This document shows positions 1 to 5,751 of a stretch of 5,858 nucleotides of DNA, piece after piece. Position 1 is the first letter of the stretch; each line of letters begins with the position of its first letter. Location: assembly GCA_026397695.1 (NCBI GenBank), contig JAPLUJ010000721.1:1-5858 (forward strand). The letters are read 5' to 3'. The DNA is from Verrucomicrobiota bacterium (GTDB taxonomy: Bacteria; Verrucomicrobiota; Verrucomicrobiia; Verrucomicrobiales; Akkermansiaceae). Made by a program: the position numbers and the translations under genes. The notes beneath the pieces are model-generated. The model was not told the origin of the DNA. It saw only the letters and a list, made by a program, of their open reading frames with translations, and ran no database searches.

Positions 1-531
1 AACGACCAGCATTACTATTGCGAGTATTGGGATCCGCAGTTGAGGCGCTGGGTGCCCTTGGATTGCTCGGATGAAAAGCCGCTTGCTGATATCAAGACAC
101 CGGAGGAAAAATTGAAGTTGGGGATTTTCAATTCGCTGTCATTTTTCGCCCATCCCGGGTTTCCCGGGGTGCGGGATATTTATCATACCCGGTGTCTGGA
201 TGCATGTCTGCCCGTCACGGATCACCTCTGCCCGGTCCAGGAAGTGAAATTGGAGGTTGAGGCCGGGATTTCAGGGACGAGTACCGCCTACGTCTGGAAC
301 TTGTATTCCTGCAGGCCCGTGGCGCGGGGCGCGGCAGCAGGGAAACCTGGCGCGTCGGTCCTGCGCTTGGCGGATACCAAGAAGGTGAACCGGCCCATGG
401 TGTTCACAGTAACAGACGGGAAATCCATCTACTGGGCACTCCAAGCGTTCACATCCCAAACCGGCAGTGTGAAACTGAAACGAGTTGTGCCAGGCGAATG
501 CCTCAGGTGGGCGGATTACGGGAAGCCATGA
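1..531 (+). CDS. Transglutaminase-like protein, C-terminal part (5' end outside window)
   Basis: The frame is open from base 1 to the TGA at 529-531, giving 176 residues, so the start lies upstream of the window. The first visible residues carry the end of a transglutaminase-type papain fold: His4 followed by Glu8 (HYYCEYWD), then Trp17-Val-Pro-Leu-Asp21. This is the usual His...Trp-x-x-x-Asp arrangement, with His and Asp as two of the three catalytic residues. The catalytic Cys would lie upstream, out of view. Residues of about 75-170 look beta-rich and resemble the sandwich domain that follows the core in many bacterial transglutaminase-like proteins. A TTG at base 40 could serve as a start but would cut through the fold, so it is rejected. 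The stop overlaps the start of the next gene, which has the same fold. Such proteins usually act outside the cytoplasm as peptidases or crosslinkers; the substrate here is unknown. Confidence 0.72.
   Translation, partial: NDQHYYCEYWDPQLRRWVPLDCSDEKPLADIKTPEEKLKLGIFNSLSFFAHPGFPGVRDIYHTRCLDACLPVTDHLCPVQEVKLEVEAGISGTSTAYVWNLYSCRPVARGAAAGKPGASVLRLADTKKVNRPMVFTVTDGKSIYWALQAFTSQTGSVKLKRVVPGECLRWADYGKP
521..531 (+). promoter_or_regulatory. ATGA stop/start overlap (translational coupling)
   Basis: The ATG of the second gene (528-530) overlaps the TGA of the first (529-531). A weak purine stretch, GGGAAG (about 520-525), lies just upstream. This arrangement usually means coupled translation within one operon. 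It is the main reason for choosing 528 over the in-frame ATG at 498, which would extend deeper into the first gene. Confidence 0.6.
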
Positions 532-1790
532 ACATGCCCATGAACCGGAACGATAAGCGCCTGATGGAACATGGGATTCCCCGGCGGGACATGGTAACAG
601 GCGTGTCGCGCATGTCAGTTAGGACGATGAATACGGCAAAGGGAAAAATGATAGGCGGCGGGCAGGATGCCCGCGCCACGGTGGCCCGGGCATTCTGCCC
701 GGTGCCATGTGTCATTGTTCTGTTAGTGCTGCTGGCAGTGTCCGTGGCGAATGCCTATTATGATGCGACGGCAGGAGACAAGCAGATCGCCTATCGATAT
801 CTGGATCAAGTGCAGGACGACGTGGGATTCGCTGCGTTTGAATCGGTTTCCGAATCTCATGCCCTGCAATTGGCGCTGACGCTCGGGAGCCTCGACAAAG
901 ACCACCTGACGTCGAAGGCGTTCATTCAACACCTGCAACAGGTGGAGAAGGGGAAGGATCGCTTTTACAAGAAGAGAAAACTCACGGGAGACGAGGTGGC
1001 GGCGTATCTGCTGCCTTTCCGCATCCGTTATGAACACACATCAAAACCGGAATGGCTGACCACGCTGGCGCAACATTTCCAACCGGTGACCGCATCCGCC
1101 ACCACTGCGGACGAGGCGGCGCAGGCGGTGTTCGACTGGATGCCTGGCCATGTGAAATTGTTGGAGCCCGCCTTGTCGTATCCGCTGCCGCAGCGGGGCG
1201 ACCTGGATCCCCTGACGGTTCTCAAAGGCGGATTCGGCAGCGAGGTGGATTGCGCTCTCTTCGGAGTCGCCGCGCTCAGGGCATCAGGCGTGGCGGCCCG
1301 CTTCGTTTGGGCACCCGCGTTGCGCGGGGAGGGCGGCGGAAAAGCCTGGCTGGAATATCTCAGCGAAGCGGGCACCTGGGTGCCTTGGGTTCCGTCGTTC
1401 GGCGCGGCGGCGGATCATGCTGCGGAAATCCGCAAGCAGCTCGGTCCCAAGATCCTGTTTGTCATGGCAAGGCCGGAAGCGCCCTTTGAAATCACCGCCA
1501 CGTATGTGAAAACCATGGAGATCGTTATCCATGCCACCCAGGAAAACGTGGTTGTGAGCCTCCTGGCACCGGGTCGCCATGAACTCATGGCAGCCCGTGG
1601 CACCGACGAAATCAAGAACGAGCGGCAGGCATGCATCGGCAGAGGTGCCGTCGTCGTCGCGGCCTCATTCTCCAACCGCTCATTCGCGCTGCTCCCCATC
1701 GATTGCCCGCCCGACCAGGATCAAATCCTCATTGAGGCGGACGCTGGCAATCTGTCCATCACGGCCAATGCCACAACTCTCCGGAAATAA
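528..1790 (+). CDS. Membrane-anchored transglutaminase-fold protein, probable pseudoenzyme
   Basis: This is a 420-residue protein. Residues 61-76 (VIVLLVLLAVSVANA) form a membrane segment or signal peptide ending in an AxA-like site, so the rest is probably periplasmic or exported. Residues 161-176 (LLPFRIRYEH...W) resemble the segment before the core in prokaryotic transglutaminase-like proteins. Residues 240-260 (VDCALFGVAALRASGVAAR) match the catalytic-Cys helix, with Cys242 in place. The expected His before A-W-x-E is Lys272, and the Asp four residues after Trp284 is Val288, so two of the three catalytic residues appear lost. Residues of about 320-415 are beta-rich. The roughly 60-residue stretch before the membrane segment is unusually long and contains a palindromic repeat (residues 44-58). 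ATG 648 (Met41) is therefore a possible alternative start. Coupling to the upstream gene, which keeps His and Asp, suggests a partner or regulatory role. The fold is fairly sure; the inactivity is an inference from alignment by eye. Confidence 0.72.
   Translation: MNMPMNRNDKRLMEHGIPRRDMVTGVSRMSVRTMNTAKGKMIGGGQDARATVARAFCPVPCVIVLLVLLAVSVANAYYDATAGDKQIAYRYLDQVQDDVGFAAFESVSESHALQLALTLGSLDKDHLTSKAFIQHLQQVEKGKDRFYKKRKLTGDEVAAYLLPFRIRYEHTSKPEWLTTLAQHFQPVTASATTADEAAQAVFDWMPGHVKLLEPALSYPLPQRGDLDPLTVLKGGFGSEVDCALFGVAALRASGVAARFVWAPALRGEGGGKAWLEYLSEAGTWVPWVPSFGAAADHAAEIRKQLGPKILFVMARPEAPFEITATYVKTMEIVIHATQENVVVSLLAPGRHELMAARGTDEIKNERQACIGRGAVVVAASFSNRSFALLPIDCPPDQDQILIEADAGNLSITANATTLRK
659..701. repeat. 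43-base palindromic repeat, copy A (inside the second gene)
   Basis: Two 21-base arms (659-679 and 681-701) are inverted copies of each other at 19 of 21 positions around a single central base. Each arm contains a smaller hairpin (GGGCAGGATGCCC type), and the centre is GCCAC-G-GTGGC, so a cruciform or clover-leaf fold is possible. A second copy sits at 4571-4613. Over the 49 bases from 658 and from 4570 the two copies agree at 46. Here the repeat encodes residues 44-58 of the host protein, just before its membrane segment. Confidence 0.9.
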
Positions 1791-1826
1791 CAACAACCAC
1801 CATCCACCACCAACCGAACAAACAAC
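1791..1826 (+). promoter_or_regulatory. A/C-rich leader without Shine-Dalgarno sequence
   Basis: The 36 bases between the stop of the transglutaminase-fold gene and the ATG of the LRR gene consist almost wholly of A and C, apart from one T and one G. They contain no purine-rich ribosome-binding motif and no hairpin. The start at 1827 therefore probably depends on an unstructured leader or on re-initiation after the upstream stop. The short gap and lack of a terminator favour cotranscription. Confidence 0.45.
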
Positions 1827-3596
1827 ATGAAACCACCCACATTCAATCAACTCGCCCGCTACACCCTGATCGTCGTGCTCGCCGGACTCGCGGGGTTCGC
1901 CGGGACACTTGTGTTCAACATGGTACGACCCTACAAGTATGCCGGGAAACCATTCACCTTCAAGGAATGGTCACCCGCTGCCGCAGAGCACGCAAAGGCA
2001 TTGGTACCTGCGATTTTATTTTCCACCGACCGTGGTCTGGCAAACCTCATTGCCAAGGCTGCCGGGAAACCGCTGGATCAACTCACCTTCGGCGACCTTG
2101 AGGCGATCAAGGAACTTACATTGGACAAATATGCAATGCGCAACACCAAATGCTTGGAATTGCTAACCGGTTTGGAAACACTCTCGGCGAATTCATGCAA
2201 AATCACCGACATCTCATCGTTGGCGGCATTGAAAAACCTGACCGTACTGAAATTGAACTCAAACGCGATTTCAAGTCTGGCCGCCCTTACGGATTTGAAA
2301 GCCTTGGTATCAGTGGAACTTGAGGAAAACGATATTGAAGACATATCGCCCCTGGCAAACGCGTCCGCGCTGCAACAGTTGCTGGTCGGCATGAATCGCA
2401 TCAGCGACATCAAACCCGTGGCGGGCATCTCCACCTTGTCCCACCTCTCCGTTCCCTATAATCGTCTTACCACCTTGCCCGATTTCGGGCCGAAATCCAA
2501 GTTGGTATCCATTGACGTTTCCTACAACAATCTGGACATCACGAGCGGCTCCGCCACAAAAACCAAGGTGGACGCCATCCGCGGCAAGACGCGCGTGAAA
2601 TACATGCCCCAATGTGACGCGTTGTTTCAGGATGGGTTGCTTGAGGTGGAGGTCCGCAAAACTCTTGGCAAACCCTGGTCCAAACTGACAGTGGACGATC
2701 TGGCCCAGCTCACCGAACTCAATCTTGAAAATAAGCCTGTCTCCAATCTGGGAGGTCTCCAGCACGCAATCAATCTCCGAAAATTGATCTGCAGCGGGAC
2801 CCGGATTTCTGATTTCTCACCCCTATCCACTCTCAAAGATCTTGAGGAACTCTGGATGTGGCGGATCAGACTGAGCAGTTGTGAACCCCTCAAAAATCTG
2901 ACTGGACTTCGTATGCTGAAAATGAGAGATCACCAGATCAAGGATGCCGAGTTTCTCGCAGGGCTCAAAAACCTGACTACCTTGGAAGTGAGCAATTGCA
3001 ATCTGGCAAGTCTGGATTTTCTATCAGGGATGACGGGCCTGAAGCAACTAGACGTCAGCAACAATCCCGTGACGGATTCAAAGCCGCTAGCCAATCTCGC
3101 CGGCATGGAATTTCTGCGCATCAATTTTGTCAAATTCGCTGACTATGGTTTCTTCATGATGATGCCGAATCTGGTACGCGTTGACATGGCAAGCGGGAAC
3201 CTCAAGGATACTCGGACGCTTTCGAATTCGCTCAAACTCCAATCTTTGAACATCAATAACAACCCGGTCACCGACTTCACAGGGATTTCGGCTCTAAGCA
3301 ATCTTACGGATTTCGGCGCCGAAAAAACCGGCTTTACAGATCTGAAGCCCCTGGCCTCGATGGTGAAGCTCAAGAACATCGCACTCCCCAACAACCAAAT
3401 TTCAGACCTCCAACCACTGCAAAACCTTCCCGCAGTGGAGACCTTGTCTCTGGCCTCGAATGCCATCACGGATATCTCGCCGATTTCCGGATACACGCAG
3501 CTTCGAAGCCTCAATCTCATCGCTAATCCCCTGAAGCCCGACATGGTCTTCCCGAAACTGATCAACAACGCGTCTCCCAAGCTGGGCAATAATTAA
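1827..3596 (+). CDS. Membrane-anchored leucine-rich repeat protein with two LRR blocks
   Basis: This is a 589-residue protein. Residues 12-31 are one hydrophobic segment that acts as a signal anchor, so the remainder is probably extracytoplasmic. Residues 62-100 and 265-300 are similar caps (F..D..L...+.K..GKP...LT..DL..+.EL.L), as seen before internalin-like repeat domains. After the first cap come six repeats (from 110, 132, 154, 176, 198 and about 221). After the second come twelve 22-residue repeats in unbroken register from 311 to about 575, with the SDS22-type pattern L..L..L.L..N.I.D..P. LRR solenoids of this kind bind proteins or glycans; the ligand is unknown. The gene follows the transglutaminase pair by 36 bases, which suggests shared expression and a shared envelope role. 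Its codon use looks less GC-rich than that of the genes on either side. The LRR assignment is very sure; the role is not. Confidence 0.94.
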   Translation: MKPPTFNQLARYTLIVVLAGLAGFAGTLVFNMVRPYKYAGKPFTFKEWSPAAAEHAKALVPAILFSTDRGLANLIAKAAGKPLDQLTFGDLEAIKELTLDKYAMRNTKCLELLTGLETLSANSCKITDISSLAALKNLTVLKLNSNAISSLAALTDLKALVSVELEENDIEDISPLANASALQQLLVGMNRISDIKPVAGISTLSHLSVPYNRLTTLPDFGPKSKLVSIDVSYNNLDITSGSATKTKVDAIRGKTRVKYMPQCDALFQDGLLEVEVRKTLGKPWSKLTVDDLAQLTELNLENKPVSNLGGLQHAINLRKLICSGTRISDFSPLSTLKDLEELWMWRIRLSSCEPLKNLTGLRMLKMRDHQIKDAEFLAGLKNLTTLEVSNCNLASLDFLSGMTGLKQLDVSNNPVTDSKPLANLAGMEFLRINFVKFADYGFFMMMPNLVRVDMASGNLKDTRTLSNSLKLQSLNINNNPVTDFTGISALSNLTDFGAEKTGFTDLKPLASMVKLKNIALPNNQISDLQPLQNLPAVETLSLASNAITDISPISGYTQLRSLNLIANPLKPDMVFPKLINNASPKLGNN

Positions 3597-3753
3597 CGAG
3601 GCTCCGCCTCAGACCCAAGACGCAAGACTGCAAGACGCAAGACGAAGAACTTGCCCTAACGACACACACATTACCAGTTTCAAGGACTCTAGGAAAGGGC
3701 CGCACACCGCAGCGAGTCTCATAAGAATTCAGAATCATCAGGCAAATTCCCAG
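3597..3753. other. Intergenic region between LRR gene and ligase-like gene
   Basis: This stretch holds a short hairpin directly after the stop (GAGGC-TCC-GCCTC, 3598-3610). The hairpin has no T-run, so it is not a convincing terminator. A CAAGACG mini-array follows, then sequence with no recognisable promoter or ribosome-binding site. The frame of the downstream gene is open backwards through this region to a TGA at 3559-3561 but offers no ATG, GTG or TTG before 3754. Confidence 0.6.
3616..3644. repeat. CAAGACG heptamer mini-array
   Basis: Four head-to-tail units are visible: CAAGACG, CAAGACTG (one extra base), CAAGACG, CAAGACG. A partial match (AGAC) precedes them and AAG follows. The period is 7, the same as the larger array at the window end, but the unit is different. 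Confidence 0.85.
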
Positions 3754-5751
3754 TTGGATGCGGGCGGACGTGCCGCGTTCAACCGAATTCCCACAAATCT
3801 AATGGAGGGCACCTATTTTTTCGGCGAACACCTGCGGTGGAATCTGGGCTGGAACAACCCGAATCAGGGTGGAGCATTTGTGGCAATGCTGATCCCATGG
3901 CTGTGGGCGTGCGCGTACTGGACCACATGCCGATTTAACAGATCGTATTTCACCTCCGTCTTGGTGCTCGCGGTCGAGTTGGTTCTTTGGTTTCTGGTTT
4001 GCAAAACCTACAGCAGGGGGGCGCTCGCCGCGCTTGGAATCGCAGGGGTCATCTTCCACCTTTGGGTTCTACTTGCACATCGCAGCGGGCCGGACCGGCG
4101 ATTGATGGTAGCCCGTCTTGCGGGAATAGGGATTCTGCTGGTTGCGACCGGGTTCTTTTCCCGGATCGACCCGCGTTTTGTGGCGGGGGATGCGTCTGCC
4201 GGCAACCGGCTGATTCTGTGGAAGGGCGGGCTTGAGATGATAGCCGCAGCTCCGTGGCACGGCTGGGGGGCGGGACGCTCGGGCAGCGGTTTCATGCACT
4301 GGTTCCAGCCGCTGGAGTCCAAGCAGGAGTATGCGGGAATGGTGAACAGCTATCTCCATGTCGGGGTGGAATATGGCCTGGGAGTATTGGCGGGTGCCAT
4401 GACCGTGATGCTGGCGCTGGTGGTTCTTGCATTCGTGGCGGAGTGGATCGGGAAACCGTCAGCGAGCATCGCGGTCAATACTGCCAGCTTGGCGCTTCTT
4501 GTTAGGAGAACAGGCTTCCAGCCCAATACTGTTCGGTTAGGCGCTGAGATTGCGGAAGAAAGAGAGGCTGCGGGCAGGATGCCCGCGCCACCGTGGCCCG
4601 GGCATCCTGCCCGGAGCCTTCAATCACCTAGCGTAAATGCTAACATAACAGTATTGTGCTTCCAGCCTGTGAGGGCAGACAGCGAGTCCCGCCTGTCCGG
4701 TGATGAAACGACAGGCTGTACGCCCGTCGGCCAAGACAGGCGGGACGAAAGTCCTCCTGCGAAACAGACAGTATCGGGCAGCGCGGCGGATGGCGATGTG
4801 CCAGCCGTTAGGACCCCGGCGTGTTTCGCGGCGGCGGCGGGATCCTCCCTGCTGGTGTTTCTCATCGCCAACGTGTTCAGCACGCTGTGGATTTTCAAGA
4901 ACCTGTGGTGGCTGCCCGCTGCCGCCGGATTAGTGATCCTTATCACCGTCTTCTGTGCGCAAGGCATGTCTGTAGCGGCGGTCTATGACCGTCGCTGTCT
5001 GTCTGGCATGAGCCTTATCACGGGTTTATGTGCGCAAGGCTGGCGGTTCATCAGGTTTGCCGTAATGCCCCTGGCCGCATCCTCGCTCTTGGCAGTCATC
5101 CTCTGTCTGATTCTTTACACGTCGGGAAAGACGATTCCAAGCGATGTTGCGATCGCCTTGAGTTCTGATAGAAATGTCGTGATTCTTTACATGGCGGGAA
5201 AGACGATTCCAAGCGATGTTTCGATCGCCTTGAGTCCTGATAGAAATGTCGTGACCTGCCGTGCCGTCCAAGGCCATCTGGGTGAAGTGCTCGTTTTCCC
5301 GGAGCGCTCGGTGCTGGGAAAAGACTGGGGCAAGGAAATCCGGCGGCTCGCGGCCGCACCCAAATATCGTGATTTCGAGTTCCACTCGTGCATCGAGGGA
5401 TATTCCGGGACAGAGGGCGCGAGATCCGGCGGTGCCAGCCCGAAGTTCATTGTGGCGTGTGGCGCGCAAGCGCCCAAGGGCTTTGCGGCATTGGCACGCT
5501 TTCCCGCTTCCCGGCTGATCCTCGTTCATCCGCTCGGCAAGCCGGTGCCGCCCGAACTAATGGCCGGAGAAGTATCCGTGATTCTGCCGATGCTCGACAC
5601 GGGCGGCAGCGGACGAAGCTGGCGGGCCGTTTGCAATAAGCGGAAATGGAAATGTCTGACAAGTCCCGGCACGGGGCAGGATGTGCGTCTGGTTTGGCCC
5701 GATGTCCTGGACAACGCCTTCCGGGACAAACCCGACGATGGCAAGCGGTGA
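3754..5751 (+). CDS. O-antigen ligase/polymerase-like membrane protein, N-terminally short, repeat-laden
   Basis: The frame gives 665 residues from a TTG at 3754. It has no ribosome-binding site, and the next in-frame start is ATG 3802. The first part matches the core of the Wzy_C/WaaL-type family, which joins or polymerises glycans on the outer face of the inner membrane: NNPNQGGAF (34-42), TYSRGA (85-90), NRLILW (151-156), PWHGWGAG (167-174) and NSYLHVGVEYG (198-208). Membrane segments lie at about 39-56, 66-84, 89-107, 118-135, 205-230, 357-378, 384-402 and 430-454. Family members normally have several more helices before the NPN motif, so the front seems missing or lost. Residues 248-352 are a low-complexity linker largely made of palindromic repeats. 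Residues 403-428 hold a duplicated segment around another palindrome. Residues 453-500 are a 24-residue tandem duplication. Residues of about 501-665 form a soluble alternating alpha/beta domain that I do not recognise. The family call is fair; whether the gene is functional is uncertain. Confidence 0.68.
   Translation: MDAGGRAAFNRIPTNLMEGTYFFGEHLRWNLGWNNPNQGGAFVAMLIPWLWACAYWTTCRFNRSYFTSVLVLAVELVLWFLVCKTYSRGALAALGIAGVIFHLWVLLAHRSGPDRRLMVARLAGIGILLVATGFFSRIDPRFVAGDASAGNRLILWKGGLEMIAAAPWHGWGAGRSGSGFMHWFQPLESKQEYAGMVNSYLHVGVEYGLGVLAGAMTVMLALVVLAFVAEWIGKPSASIAVNTASLALLVRRTGFQPNTVRLGAEIAEEREAAGRMPAPPWPGHPARSLQSPSVNANITVLCFQPVRADSESRLSGDETTGCTPVGQDRRDESPPAKQTVSGSAADGDVPAVRTPACFAAAAGSSLLVFLIANVFSTLWIFKNLWWLPAAAGLVILITVFCAQGMSVAAVYDRRCLSGMSLITGLCAQGWRFIRFAVMPLAASSLLAVILCLILYTSGKTIPSDVAIALSSDRNVVILYMAGKTIPSDVSIALSPDRNVVTCRAVQGHLGEVLVFPERSVLGKDWGKEIRRLAAAPKYRDFEFHSCIEGYSGTEGARSGGASPKFIVACGAQAPKGFAALARFPASRLILVHPLGKPVPPELMAGEVSVILPMLDTGGSGRSWRAVCNKRKWKCLTSPGTGQDVRLVWPDVLDNAFRDKPDDGKR
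4509..4671. repeat. 25-base imperfect inverted repeat flanking the palindrome
   Basis: Bases 4509-4533 and 4647-4671 are inverted copies. The outer parts match nearly perfectly (AACAGTATTG on one side, CAATACTGTT on the other). The central TTCC/GGAA portion is itself near-palindromic, so it also reads in direct orientation (GCTTCCAGCC in both). The pair encloses palindrome copy B, as the terminal repeats of a small non-autonomous element would. Confidence 0.7.
4571..4613. repeat. 43-base palindromic repeat, copy B (inside the ligase-like gene)
   Basis: The arms 4571-4591 and 4593-4613 are inverted copies at 20 of 21 positions around one base. The sequence is nearly identical to copy A at 659-701. 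Here it encodes residues 273-287 in a different reading frame from copy A. No frame on either strand of the element contains a stop codon. Confidence 0.92.
4686..4746. repeat. 12-base perfect inverted repeat, 37-base spacer
   Basis: GTCCCGCCTGTC (4686-4697) is the exact reverse complement of GACAGGCGGGAC (4735-4746). The spacer contains a further related GACAGGCTGT (4710-4719). It lies in the low-complexity linker of the ligase-like protein, shortly after the 25-base inverted repeat. Confidence 0.85.
4938..5040. repeat. 28-base direct repeat flanking a palindrome
   Basis: Bases 4938-4965 and 5013-5040 match at 24 of 28 positions with a 75-base period, so the frame is kept (ITVFCAQG and ITGLCAQG in the protein). 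Between them sits an inverted repeat, AGCGGCGGTC (4974-4983), TAT, GACCGTCGCT (4987-4996), with 9 of 10 bases paired. This looks like an insertion accompanied by duplication of the flanking sequence. Confidence 0.75.
5109..5252. repeat. 72-base tandem duplication in coding sequence
   Basis: Units 5109-5180 and 5181-5252 are head to tail with 4 differences in 72 bases. The period is 24 codons. The protein repeats ILYTSGKTIPSDVAIALS as ILYMAGKTIPSDVSIALS, followed by S/P-DRNVV. Three of the four differences change the protein. The duplication begins at the end of the last membrane segment, before the soluble domain. Confidence 0.95.

Noticed and set aside
40..42. TTG as the true start of the first gene
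   Set aside because: It lies after the conserved His and before the conserved Asp of the transglutaminase core, and the frame is open back to the window edge.
503..715. Minus-strand reading frame covering copy A of the palindrome
   Set aside because: It is open mainly because the palindrome is stop-free on both strands; it has no ribosome-binding site or domain and overlaps a well-supported gene.
3143..3589. Long minus-strand frame opposite the LRR gene
   Set aside because: It mirrors the regular LRR codons and shows no recognisable domain.
3598..3610. Hairpin GAGGC-TCC-GCCTC right after the LRR gene stop as a rho-independent terminator
   Set aside because: The stem is only five pairs and no T-run follows, so it does not meet the usual pattern.
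3651..3753. Promoter for the ligase-like gene
   Set aside because: No pair of -35 and -10 like hexamers with suitable spacing could be supported by eye.
5026..5529. Minus-strand frame of 167 codons opposite the end of the ligase-like gene
   Set aside because: Its length reflects the GC-rich opposite strand and the 72-base duplication; no family features were seen.
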